From a virus: a DNA stretch of 64,000 bases. Both the position numbers and the translations under genes were made by a program. Positions within the stretch are counted from its first letter, which is position 1; the number at the start of each line of letters is the position of its first letter. The stretch lies in IMG/VR virus record IMGVR_UViG_3300035117_000094, positions 1 through 64,000 of that record; one strand, given 5' to 3'. This document shows, in pieces, positions 30,549 to 37,606 of the stretch. The notes beneath the pieces are model-generated. The model was given only the letters and a program-made list of their open reading frames with translations. It was not told where the DNA came from and made no database searches.

Positions 30549-31528
30549 CAGAACCCCAGGCCCGAGCCGAGGTAGCGCCACTTAGAGGCGGCAGCGTAGT
30601 ACCTGAAGCCGACGATGTCGGCCGCGTTAGCCGCCGTGCTGAGCGTTGGCGCCCCGGCCGCCCCGAAGGCGTACGCGGCGTTCCAGGTGACGGCGCAAGG
30701 GCCACCGGACGCGGGCTGAGTGAGCGCAATCGTGATCGACTGCCCGTCAACGGGACTCGACGGCGCCCCCATGGCGCGGGTACCGCCCACGCCGCTGGTG
30801 AGCAGGAGCCGGAAGTCATTGCCGGCCGCCGCGTTAACCGCCACGGTAGCCGCGTCGGTGAGGGCCACTACCGCCGGGGACAGCGGGCCTTGCATGGCCC
30901 CGCCCGTGATCAGCACGTACCGGGCGTCCAGGCCGGACAGGGGCTGGTCGTCGGCCGTCACGTACCAGGCCGTGAGCGTCGTGTTGTAGCAGAGGACGAC
31001 GCCCTGGTCCTTGATCCGCAGCGTGAGCGGGCCGGCCTCGCCGGAGTTGAACGTCGCCCCGTTGCCCGCGATCGTGACCACGTTAGACCCGGCCACGGCG
31101 ACCATCTTCACGCCGCACAGGGTGTTGTTGGCGGGGGCGGGGGGCAGCGTGATGGTGACGGAGGACCCGGACGCGTCCACCGGCACGTACTCGCCGTTAG
31201 CGGGCGAGTAGGCGGACGACTTGACCGCGATGGGCAGCAGCGCCGTGAAGGCCGCCGCCGCGAACGCCGTGGTGGCGAGCTGCGTCGTGCTGGTGCCGGG
31301 CGTCGCAGTCGGGGCGGTCGGAACGCCCGTGAAGGCAGGGGAGTTCAGGGGGGCGCCGCCCCCGCCGCCCGGGTTCCAGTAGGCGAGGGAGGCCCACGCC
31401 GTGGCGCCGTCCCCCATCTTGCCCTTGCCCGTGTCGGTCTCCACGCCGATCTCGCCCTGGTGGAGCACGGGGTTGACGCTGGTCCAGTTAGCAGCGGTGT
31501 CCCGCCTGATCTGAATGGTAACGCTCAT
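30548..31528 (-). CDS. Tail-fibre protein with Mtd-like N-terminus
   Basis: 326 residues. QIRRDTAANWTSVNPVLHQG, then EIGVETDTGKGKMGDG and AWASLAYW is the common N-terminal module of phage tail fibres and hyaluronidase/major-tropism-determinant-like proteins. A proline/threonine linker follows, then beta-rich repeats. Role in host attachment is inferred from this and its neighbours. Confidence 0.85.
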   Translation of the reverse strand: MSVTIQIRRDTAANWTSVNPVLHQGEIGVETDTGKGKMGDGATAWASLAYWNPGGGGGAPLNSPAFTGVPTAPTATPGTSTTQLATTAFAAAAFTALLPIAVKSSAYSPANGEYVPVDASGSSVTITLPPAPANNTLCGVKMVAVAGSNVVTIAGNGATFNSGEAGPLTLRIKDQGVVLCYNTTLTAWYVTADDQPLSGLDARYVLITGGAMQGPLSPAVVALTDAATVAVNAAAGNDFRLLLTSGVGGTRAMGAPSSPVDGQSITIALTQPASGGPCAVTWNAAYAFGAAGAPTLSTAANAADIVGFRYYAAASKWRYLGSGLGF

Positions 31529-32103
31529 CAGGCGCCGCCTCCGTCGATGTTGCCTGCCGGGAACTGCCCGGTGGACGCTGAGCCGCCGTCGAGGTCAGCA
31601 GCCGGGAACTGCCCGCCCGCTGCCGTGCCGCCGTCCTGGCCGAACAGGCTGCCGCCGGACTGCGGCTGCCAGGAGCTTGCCTCCCCGGCGCCCGTCGCCA
31701 CCGGGACGTACCCGGGCACGGCAGTACCGGAGGGGAGCGGGAGGTACTGCTGGCCGGGCTGGGCTGCGGGCACCTCCGCGAGGGCGCTGAGGTACTGCAC
31801 CGCGCCGTCAGCGAAGCGCAGGTAGAAGCTGAACCCGCGCGGGCTGCCGGGAACGCCGGGGAACGAGACAGCGTACGTCCACGCGTTCGGCTGCGGGCCT
31901 ACGGAGTCGGTGGACACGAGCCGGGCCTGCGGCGGCGACGGCCTGCCCCCGAAGGCGGCCACCACGGGCGCGGTCATGATCAGCAGCTGGTCAGCGGGGT
32001 CGGGCAGGCTGCCGGACGGCGTGATCACGGCCTGACCCTGGGCCAGGGGGATCCCTCGCGCGTCGGCAGAATCCAGCACCAGCGTCACGTACTGCGCGGT
32101 CAC
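31528..32103 (-). CDS. Structural protein, likely fibre-associated
   Basis: 191 residues from GTG 32103 with GGGAGGATG upstream. The first 120 residues are a compact beta domain (QYVTLVLDSADARGIPLAQG); the last 50 are a glycine-rich repeat with two near-identical GGQFPAADLDGG-like units. Position and composition suggest a tail-fibre adaptor. Confidence 0.7.
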   Translation of the reverse strand: MTAQYVTLVLDSADARGIPLAQGQAVITPSGSLPDPADQLLIMTAPVVAAFGGRPSPPQARLVSTDSVGPQPNAWTYAVSFPGVPGSPRGFSFYLRFADGAVQYLSALAEVPAAQPGQQYLPLPSGTAVPGYVPVATGAGEASSWQPQSGGSLFGQDGGTAAGGQFPAADLDGGSASTGQFPAGNIDGGGA

Positions 32104-32150
32104 GGCATCCTCCCTGCTACCTAAACGGTACCAAGGGAAGCGCGGGTCAG

Positions 32151-32876
32151 CTAGACGTGCGGGTGCCAGGGCCATGCCCGGCTGCTGATGGCCCTCATGC
32201 GGGCGCCGTTGTCCCCTAGCCACGTCTCGGCCGTGTGCCGGTCGGACCAGTCAACAAGCTTGCAGTCCCGCAGGAACGACGCGTTCGCCCACCAGAAGTT
32301 ACCGCCGAAGAACGGGGAGCGCACGAGGCCCGGGAAGTCCTGCGGCGTGAGCAGGTGCTCGCCGATCGCGTCGCAGTCCTCCAGGACGGCCAGCTTGGAC
32401 CGCCAGTCGAGCAGCACGGCCCGGGTCATGCAGCGGCGCCACTCGTTCATGTGGATCCGCTCGCCCTCCTGCTCCCCCTGGTGGGTGATGCCCTTAGTGT
32501 GCGCGTAGAGGACCGCGTGGCCCGGGTGCCGGCCGGCCACCTCGCGGGCAAGGTCCAGGGCGGCGTGCTCGAAGCCCTCGTCGAGGTCCCGGCCGACCTT
32601 CACCATCCCGCCCAGCCGCTCCCGGAAGGCGTCAGCCACGGCCTGCCGGCTATCCCGCTGGCCTGACAGGGACAGGTACACGGTGCCGAAGAACCCCGTG
32701 CCCTCCAGCATCGCGCAGTGCTCGGCCACGATGTCCTGCCATGGCCCGTCGCACCAGGCGTGGTAGACGTGCACGACGTCCCGGAATGCCCAGGCGCCTG
32801 AATAGCCGGCGGCCCGTCGCGGGGTGAAGACGCGGGGCGGGCACGGGTACGTCCTCGCCAGCTCCTGCATGATCAT
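32151..32876 (-). CDS. Glycosyltransferase-like protein, paralogue 2
   Basis: 241 residues. VVHVYHAWCDGPWQDIVAEH at the N-terminus, VLYAHTKGI (about residue 126), EWRRCM, FFGGNFWWANASFL (about 191) and C-terminal WPWHPH match the gene at 26989. ATG 32876 overlaps the previous stop. Sugar transfer is inferred, not shown; no classical DxD motif is obvious. Confidence 0.65.
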   Translation of the reverse strand: MIMQELARTYPCPPRVFTPRRAAGYSGAWAFRDVVHVYHAWCDGPWQDIVAEHCAMLEGTGFFGTVYLSLSGQRDSRQAVADAFRERLGGMVKVGRDLDEGFEHAALDLAREVAGRHPGHAVLYAHTKGITHQGEQEGERIHMNEWRRCMTRAVLLDWRSKLAVLEDCDAIGEHLLTPQDFPGLVRSPFFGGNFWWANASFLRDCKLVDWSDRHTAETWLGDNGARMRAISSRAWPWHPHV

Positions 32877-33379
32877 GAGTCCCCCAGGTGCTTCACGGCG
32901 GCCAGGTGCGCGGCGAGGCTGGCGGTCATCTCGCCCAGGGTTCGCCCGCTCAGCTCGTACAGGCACGGCGAAGACCCGGCCCCCGGCAGCGTGAAGGGCC
33001 ACGCGTTCTCCACGGGAACCCGGCCAGCGCAGAACAGGGCAGGCGGCTTACCGCTGCGCGTGCAGACCGGGGCGCCTCCCGCGCGCAGGGCCTCAGCCGG
33101 GGCCGGGGGCCTGACGGGCACCGGGGGCGCTACGGCGGCGGCCATCGCTGCGGCCAGGATGACCCGCCACGAGGTGAGGTCCACGTCATGGCCCAGGGCG
33201 GTCTTCTCGGCCCCGGCCTCCTCGCCCCGGGCATGACGCCGCAGGGCGTAGTCGATCACCACCGTGAACGCAGGGGTGCCGTAGCCGAGGGCCGTGGCCT
33301 TGTCCAGCCCGGCCGTCACGTCCAGCTTGTCCGCGTTGACGCCGGGTACCAGCGGCATGCCGTTCATGTCTCGCGTCAT
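32873..33379 (-). CDS. Hypothetical protein
   Basis: 168 residues. N-terminal helical part (TAGLDKATALGYGTPAFTVV), alanine/proline-rich linker (about residues 75-105), then a C-terminal domain with two cysteines. Not recognised; probably structural given its neighbours. Confidence 0.7.
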   Translation of the reverse strand: MTRDMNGMPLVPGVNADKLDVTAGLDKATALGYGTPAFTVVIDYALRRHARGEEAGAEKTALGHDVDLTSWRVILAAAMAAAVAPPVPVRPPAPAEALRAGGAPVCTRSGKPPALFCAGRVPVENAWPFTLPGAGSSPCLYELSGRTLGEMTASLAAHLAAVKHLGDS

Positions 33380-33380
33380 G

Positions 33381-33713
33381 TCAGTCCTCGTTCCCGTAGT
33401 AGTCCTCGGGCCAGTGCCCGGCGATCAGGCGGTAGGCGAGGTGGCCGGCGAACTGCCGGTACTGCCCGATGACCTCCCGCCACCTGTACGCGGCAGGCAC
33501 GGGAGCCTTCAGCCGGCCGGAGAGCAGGGCGTCAAGGTCGAGCGGCGGGCAGTCGGCCAGCAGCTCGCGAGGCACCGCGATCATCATCGTGTGCTTCGTG
33601 GCGCTGAGCTGCTGCCGCGCGCCGGCCTCCAGCTCGTCCGCGAAGTCAGCAGGAACGCGCCCGCTCTCGCGCATGGCGTCGAAGAACTTCGTCACGTGCT
33701 CGTCCTGGCTCAT
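33381..33713 (-). CDS. Hypothetical protein
   Basis: 110 residues, helical, with aromatic C-terminus (GHLAYRLIAGHWPEDYYG). Overlaps the start of the next upstream gene by four bases. Function unknown. Confidence 0.75.
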   Translation of the reverse strand: MSQDEHVTKFFDAMRESGRVPADFADELEAGARQQLSATKHTMMIAVPRELLADCPPLDLDALLSGRLKAPVPAAYRWREVIGQYRQFAGHLAYRLIAGHWPEDYYGNED

Positions 33714-33955
33714 CCGATGTAGCGCTCCTCGTGGCCGCAGCCGGCCCGCTTGCAGTAAACGACCGTGGCTCCCCCGTCGTACCGGATGCCCGTGTCATGC
33801 CCGCCCGCGCACGGGTCCGGGGGCGGCCCGGCGGGCTTGACGGGCTTGGCCGGCCCGGCGGGCTTGGCGTCAGCGCGGGGCTGGCCCTTGCGGTGCCTGC
33901 CGGGAGCCGGGGCAGCGGGCGGCGGCGGCGTTGCCTTACGACGGAACACGGGCAT
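33710..33955 (-). CDS. Proline-rich protein with C-terminal zinc knuckle
   Basis: 81 residues: basic, proline/alanine/lysine-rich first 48 residues (PAGPAKPVKPAGPPP), then DPCAGGHDTG and YCKRAGCGHEE forming a C-H-C-C-H zinc cluster. Overlaps its upstream neighbour by 20 bp. Function unknown. Confidence 0.7.
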   Translation of the reverse strand: MPVFRRKATPPPPAAPAPGRHRKGQPRADAKPAGPAKPVKPAGPPPDPCAGGHDTGIRYDGGATVVYCKRAGCGHEERYIG

Positions 33956-34280
33956 GTCGGTCTCCGTTCACGCAGTCATGACGGCGGGTTCCCCTCGGAA
34001 GCTTAGCCCACAGCAGGACCGGGCGGGCACGCGCGGGGCCGAGCGGCTGCCGGGTGACGCACCACAGGCCGTCACGGGCTGCCACGTGCTGGTGGACGCC
34101 CAGGACGGCCATGCCCTCAACGTAGGCCCTGGCAGCGGCGGCCTTGCCCGCCCGGCGCCCGGCTATGGCCGTCAGGTGCGGGTCGAACCCCCGGAACCCC
34201 GGGTCGAGCACGGCCTCGGCTATCCGCCGCTGCCACGGCGTCATGTCCCGGGTCAGGGACTCCGGCAGGGCCTGCGTCAT
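33936..34280 (-). CDS. Hypothetical protein, terminase-like N-terminus
   Basis: 114 residues. MTPWQRRIAEAVLDPGFRGF followed by HLTAIAGRRAGKA resembles the start of phage packaging or DNA-dependent ATPases (WQR...GRRxGKT), but the P-loop threonine is replaced (GRRAGKAAAA) and the ATPase core is missing. Either an unrelated small protein or a remnant. ATG overlaps the upstream stop. Confidence 0.55.
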   Translation of the reverse strand: MTQALPESLTRDMTPWQRRIAEAVLDPGFRGFDPHLTAIAGRRAGKAAAARAYVEGMAVLGVHQHVAARDGLWCVTRQPLGPARARPVLLWAKLPRGTRRHDCVNGDRHARVPS

Positions 34281-34444
34281 GATGTCACTGCCGCGACGGC
34301 GAACAGGGCGCAGAGCACGAGCGCGATAACGCCGAGGACGCGCATGGCGAAGCCCGCCGTCCAGCCGGGCATCACGCGCGCCAGCCATAGCACGGTAAGG
34401 CCGAGAACGCCCGCGATTACCGCCAGCGTGATGGCTTGCGTCAC
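34277..34444 (-). CDS. Small two-helix membrane protein
   Basis: 55 residues from a GTG that forms a GTGA overlap with the upstream stop: VTQAITLAVIAGVLGLTVLW, a short charged turn with RVMPGW, and a second hydrophobic helix ending ALFAVAAVTS. Two membrane spans with a tight turn are holin-like in plan, but there is no direct evidence for lysis. Confidence 0.6.
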   Translation of the reverse strand: MTQAITLAVIAGVLGLTVLWLARVMPGWTAGFAMRVLGVIALVLCALFAVAAVTS

Positions 34445-34689
34445 GTCAGCCACCGGGCCTCCTCCACGCGCGTCACCCGGAACCTGCGGTCAGCCTCGGC
34501 TTCCAGGGCGCGCTTGGCCCACTCGCCCCTTACCGCTACCACGTCCGTCCCGAGCGTGGCGAACGTGTGGTGCTCGCCCGTCTTGTCCGTGCACGAGTCG
34601 CTGAAGGCGCACTGCCCGGTCTTCTTCGCCTGCGGGTCGTGCGACGAGTCCTTGCACAGCAGTCGCACGGTGACCAGGAAAATCGTCAT
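34441..34689 (-). CDS. Hypothetical protein
   Basis: 82 residues. Beta-rich N-terminus (TIFLVTVRLLCKD), cysteines near residues 27 and 33, and a basic helix at the end. GGAGG precedes the start. Function unknown. Confidence 0.75.
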   Translation of the reverse strand: MTIFLVTVRLLCKDSSHDPQAKKTGQCAFSDSCTDKTGEHHTFATLGTDVVAVRGEWAKRALEAEADRRFRVTRVEEARWLT

Positions 34690-34709
34690 AACTGCCTCCT
34701 TCGCTGCCG

Positions 34710-34913
34710 CTAGAAGTGGTTGCTCTGGTAGTTGTCATTCCCGATCTGGACGCCCCGGGACTGGCGCGTCCGGGCGAGGGCGACTGCCTCCCGCACCGTG
34801 ATCGTGGTCACCAGCCCGCCCGGCTCCTCGATGACCAGCACGCCGATGGCCGTGACCGTGACCTCCTCGCCGTCGCGCGTTACGATGCTGACGCTGCCCG
34901 TGCTACCGCTCAT
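34710..34913 (-). CDS. Small protein with amyloid-like C-terminal motif
   Basis: 67 residues; ATG 34913 has GGAGGCACCG upstream. The first 45 residues form a small beta/alpha domain. The C-terminal 13 residues are VQIGNDNYQSNHF: the VQIG core matches RHIM-type amyloid motifs, and the whole resembles the VQIGxxNxQxNxF tails I recall from actinobacterial effector-associated (BASS-like) proteins. In hosts such motifs nucleate immune signalling; in a phage a decoy role is conceivable but untested. Confidence 0.7.
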   Translation of the reverse strand: MSGSTGSVSIVTRDGEEVTVTAIGVLVIEEPGGLVTTITVREAVALARTRQSRGVQIGNDNYQSNHF

Positions 34914-34980
34914 CGGTGCCTCCTGCTCGCTTTTCCGGCCTGCTGGCCAGGTTAACCACGGGGGGCCGCCCGTTGTTCCC

Positions 34981-37161
34981 TCATGAGCTGTCCTGCCATG
35001 ACCGGAACACAGGGTCCGTGTCCACGCCGATCTCAACCCTGAACCCGGGGGACGACAGCACGGACGTGGTCATGCACTTGCGCAGGTACGCGGTGGCCGC
35101 CTCGCCCTGGCCGCGCGGGACGAACCCGATGAGCTGATCGTGGACGGGCAGGACCGGGACGCGGCCCCACGGGCCGTCCATCCACTCCAGCATCCCGTCC
35201 ACCAGCAGCTCGCGGGCCGTCCCCTGGATCGCGCCGTTGCCCGCCGCGTGAGCGCCCCTCGTCACGTAGATGTTCCGGCCCGAGTAGGCCCTGTACACCA
35301 GCCGGCGGCGGCCCTCGACCGGGGAGCTGTAGTTGGTGCCGGTGACGTAGTCGCGCCACGCCAGGGAACCCTCGTCGTAGCAGTCGCGGAGCCACTTGTC
35401 CCAGCCGACGTAGACAGGGGCGATGTCGTCGAACGCCCCCCAGACGCGGCGCATGTCAGACACGTCGCAGTAAACCTGCCCGGCCGCCGTCTCCGGGCCG
35501 CCGCCGAACAGCCGGCAGAAGACGCCCCTCTTGCACCAGTAACGGTGCTCCTTGACGGCCTCCTTGCCGAAGGCGAAGTGAGCGGCCATCCAGTGCAGGC
35601 CCTTGTGATCCTTGCCGCAGTCGCACGGGTCGTGCCCGCACGCCCAGCACCGGGTGCTCACCTCGGCCTCCAGGAGGGCCTTGTCGCCGGCCAGGGCAGC
35701 GGCCACCCGGATCTCGCAGCCCTGGAAGTCGCCGCCGATGCCCTCGGTTTCCTCGTCGGCGCGCACGCACGCCCGGACGCCGCCCTGCCGGGAGAACTGC
35801 TGGCCGTTGGGGCGGCGGCAGGAGGTGCGCCCGGTGACCGCCTCGATCGTGTAGACCGTTGGCCGCATGCGCCCGTCGCCGTTAGCGCACAGGGCCTTCA
35901 GCGGCCGGAGCAGCAGCCCGAGGGTCGTGACGCAGTGACGGTACTCCAGCACGGCCCGGGCGATGGCGCCGATGATGTCCTTGCGCCTGGTCAGCGGCTC
36001 CAGGGCCTTCTTGGCAGCCGAGGGATCGCCGGTCACGGCGGACGGCGGCAGCTCCACGGACGGGTCCAGCGCCGTCAGGCACGCGGCCACGCCGGGGGCG
36101 GACGGGTTGACGATCACGCCGCCCGTCAGGGTCTCCGCCTGGAACTGCGCGACCGCCCGCTTCGCCTCGAACTCGGCGATCTTCACGTCGATGTGCGCCT
36201 CGTCCAGCGCGAAGCCGTCCAGCGCCACCCGGGCGCAGCCCATCTGGAACCTGGTCTCCCGGGCGAGTACCTCCTCGCTGACCGGGACCTGCGGCTCCAG
36301 CACCCGGACGACGGCGCCCAGGTCCAGCACGTCGGAGCCGGCGTACCGGATCATGGTCACGGCATCCTTGCGGACCATGTTCCAGCCGTTGCGCTCCGGG
36401 GGCGTGGCGCTGTTCGCCTGGACGAGGCAGCCCATCGCGGCGAACAGCGCGTTCTTGGCCTTCTCGGCGCGGCTGCTGACCGCGTGCTCGCCGAGCAGGT
36501 CCCGCGCCAGGTCCTTCAGCCCGTCAGCCTCGGACCCGGACAGCTTAGGGTCGATCAGCTTGGCGTACAGGACGCCGTCGCGCATCTTGCCCCAGAACTC
36601 CTCCCACCCGATGAGGCCGGCCAGGACGCTGTTCACGGCCTCGACGACGGCGGAGTAAGCGTGCAGCCGGGTCGCGCTGCGCAGCGCCCACGCGGCGATG
36701 CCGAGCTGGACGGGGTCGGCGGCGTCGAGGACCACGGCCAGGTGCTCGCCGCCGAGCTGGATGGTGCGCAGCTCGTACAGCTCGTGGCCCAGGTCGTAGC
36801 CGGAGTTCTCCACGTCCGCCGACAGGGCGCCCAGGCACGGGGTGATGACGGCGGCGAAGTCCTCCAGCGGGAGGTGCGAGACCGTGCCGTCGCGGAGCAC
36901 GATCGCGGGCAGCTCGACGTGGCCGCCCTCCGCCTCCGCGATCCTCGCCAGCCGGGCTTCCTCCCTCTCCCTCGCCTTGCGGAGGCCGCGCTCCAGCTTC
37001 GCCCTCTCGCGCTCTATCGCGCGGGCGGCTGCGCGCGCTGCCTTCTCCGCTTCCGTGAGCCTGCCGGAGCGGCGCGGCGGGGCCTGCTCCAGCGCCATCG
37101 GCGCGCTGCCGTCGAGGTTCGCGATGGCGTCCTCCCTGGCTATGAGGGCTTCGGTGTCCAT
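34981..37161 (-). CDS. polA: Family A DNA polymerase
   Basis: 726 residues from ATG 37161. A charged coiled-coil lead (about residues 35-80) precedes a 3'-5' exonuclease-like region with ALSADVENSG near residue 117. Motif A is GGDFQGCEIR (Asp near 478), motif B is KRGVFCRLFGGG (near 544) and motif C is VLPVHDQLIG (His-Asp near 674). Between A and B lies an insertion CWACGHDPCDCGKDH (cysteines near 505, 508, 513, 515), a likely zinc knuckle not usual in Pol I. First gene of the leftward block, next to the AT-rich region. Confidence 0.9.
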   Translation of the reverse strand: MDTEALIAREDAIANLDGSAPMALEQAPPRRSGRLTEAEKAARAAARAIERERAKLERGLRKAREREEARLARIAEAEGGHVELPAIVLRDGTVSHLPLEDFAAVITPCLGALSADVENSGYDLGHELYELRTIQLGGEHLAVVLDAADPVQLGIAAWALRSATRLHAYSAVVEAVNSVLAGLIGWEEFWGKMRDGVLYAKLIDPKLSGSEADGLKDLARDLLGEHAVSSRAEKAKNALFAAMGCLVQANSATPPERNGWNMVRKDAVTMIRYAGSDVLDLGAVVRVLEPQVPVSEEVLARETRFQMGCARVALDGFALDEAHIDVKIAEFEAKRAVAQFQAETLTGGVIVNPSAPGVAACLTALDPSVELPPSAVTGDPSAAKKALEPLTRRKDIIGAIARAVLEYRHCVTTLGLLLRPLKALCANGDGRMRPTVYTIEAVTGRTSCRRPNGQQFSRQGGVRACVRADEETEGIGGDFQGCEIRVAAALAGDKALLEAEVSTRCWACGHDPCDCGKDHKGLHWMAAHFAFGKEAVKEHRYWCKRGVFCRLFGGGPETAAGQVYCDVSDMRRVWGAFDDIAPVYVGWDKWLRDCYDEGSLAWRDYVTGTNYSSPVEGRRRLVYRAYSGRNIYVTRGAHAAGNGAIQGTARELLVDGMLEWMDGPWGRVPVLPVHDQLIGFVPRGQGEAATAYLRKCMTTSVLSSPGFRVEIGVDTDPVFRSWQDSS

Positions 37162-37432
37162 AGTGCCCAGGCTAACGCCAGCCGGGAGGCCCGTGTTCCC
37201 GCCCTGTCCCGGTGTAAGTAAGTGTGAGTGTGAGACGGGCACCCTTAGCTCCCTAAGAGCGCTACCCCCAACACACAGGACCCCCCCTAGTGCTACCCCC
37301 TCAGCCTCGTAAGGCCGATACCCCTCTTATACTTACACTTACTTAATAAATAAATAAATAAATATATATATAAGGAGGTCAGGAACTATACGACAATGCT
37401 CGACCATGTCATTTAGGTCAAACCGGACTCAA

Positions 37433-37461
37433 GTGAGCGGCTTACATGATGCCTGTATTCC
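37433..37461 (-). promoter_or_regulatory. ECF-like promoter (leftward), GGAATA-N17-GCTCAC
   Basis: The -35 is at 37461-37456 and the -10 at 37438-37433, reading toward the polymerase gene and the leftward block. The only copy found on the minus strand. Confidence 0.5.
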
Positions 37462-37476
37462 CGACTGGTTTACTAG

Positions 37477-37505
37477 GGAATTTTCCAGGTAGGTCCCGCG
37501 TAGGC
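37477..37505 (+). promoter_or_regulatory. ECF-like promoter variant, GGAATT-N17-GTAGGC
   Basis: Keeps the spacing but has GTA instead of GTT/GCT in the -10; TAGGCT here could also serve as a housekeeping -10. About 100 bp before the primase/helicase gene. Confidence 0.4.
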
Positions 37506-37606
37506 TGGCGACCCGCTTACTTGCCCTGGAATGCAACCCGGGGCACTCGCGTTACCCCTCCCGCCCGCTTACCATGAGGCTTGTGCCCAGCCCAGGAGGA
37601 ACGCCC

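Larger units (their letters stand above)
37162..37606. other. AT-rich divergent control region, origin candidate
   Basis: Between divergent polymerase and primase/helicase genes. Contains inverted words TAAGTAAGTGTGAG (37215-37228) and CTTACACTTACTTA (37332-37345), GCTACCCCC direct repeats (near 37261 and 37293), and a 33-bp A/T-only stretch of TAAA and TA repeats (37341-37373) that is extreme for this genome. An AAGGAGG follows at 37372. Two ECF-like promoters, one per direction, lie at 37433-37505. Origin function is inferred from AT content, repeats and neighbours. Confidence 0.6.

Noticed and set aside
33936-34280. Large terminase subunit
   Set aside because: Only a WQR...GRRAGK-like start in a 114-residue protein; no ATPase or nuclease core.
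35140-37221. 693-codon plus-strand frame
   Set aside because: Antisense shadow of the DNA polymerase gene, which has all polymerase motifs.
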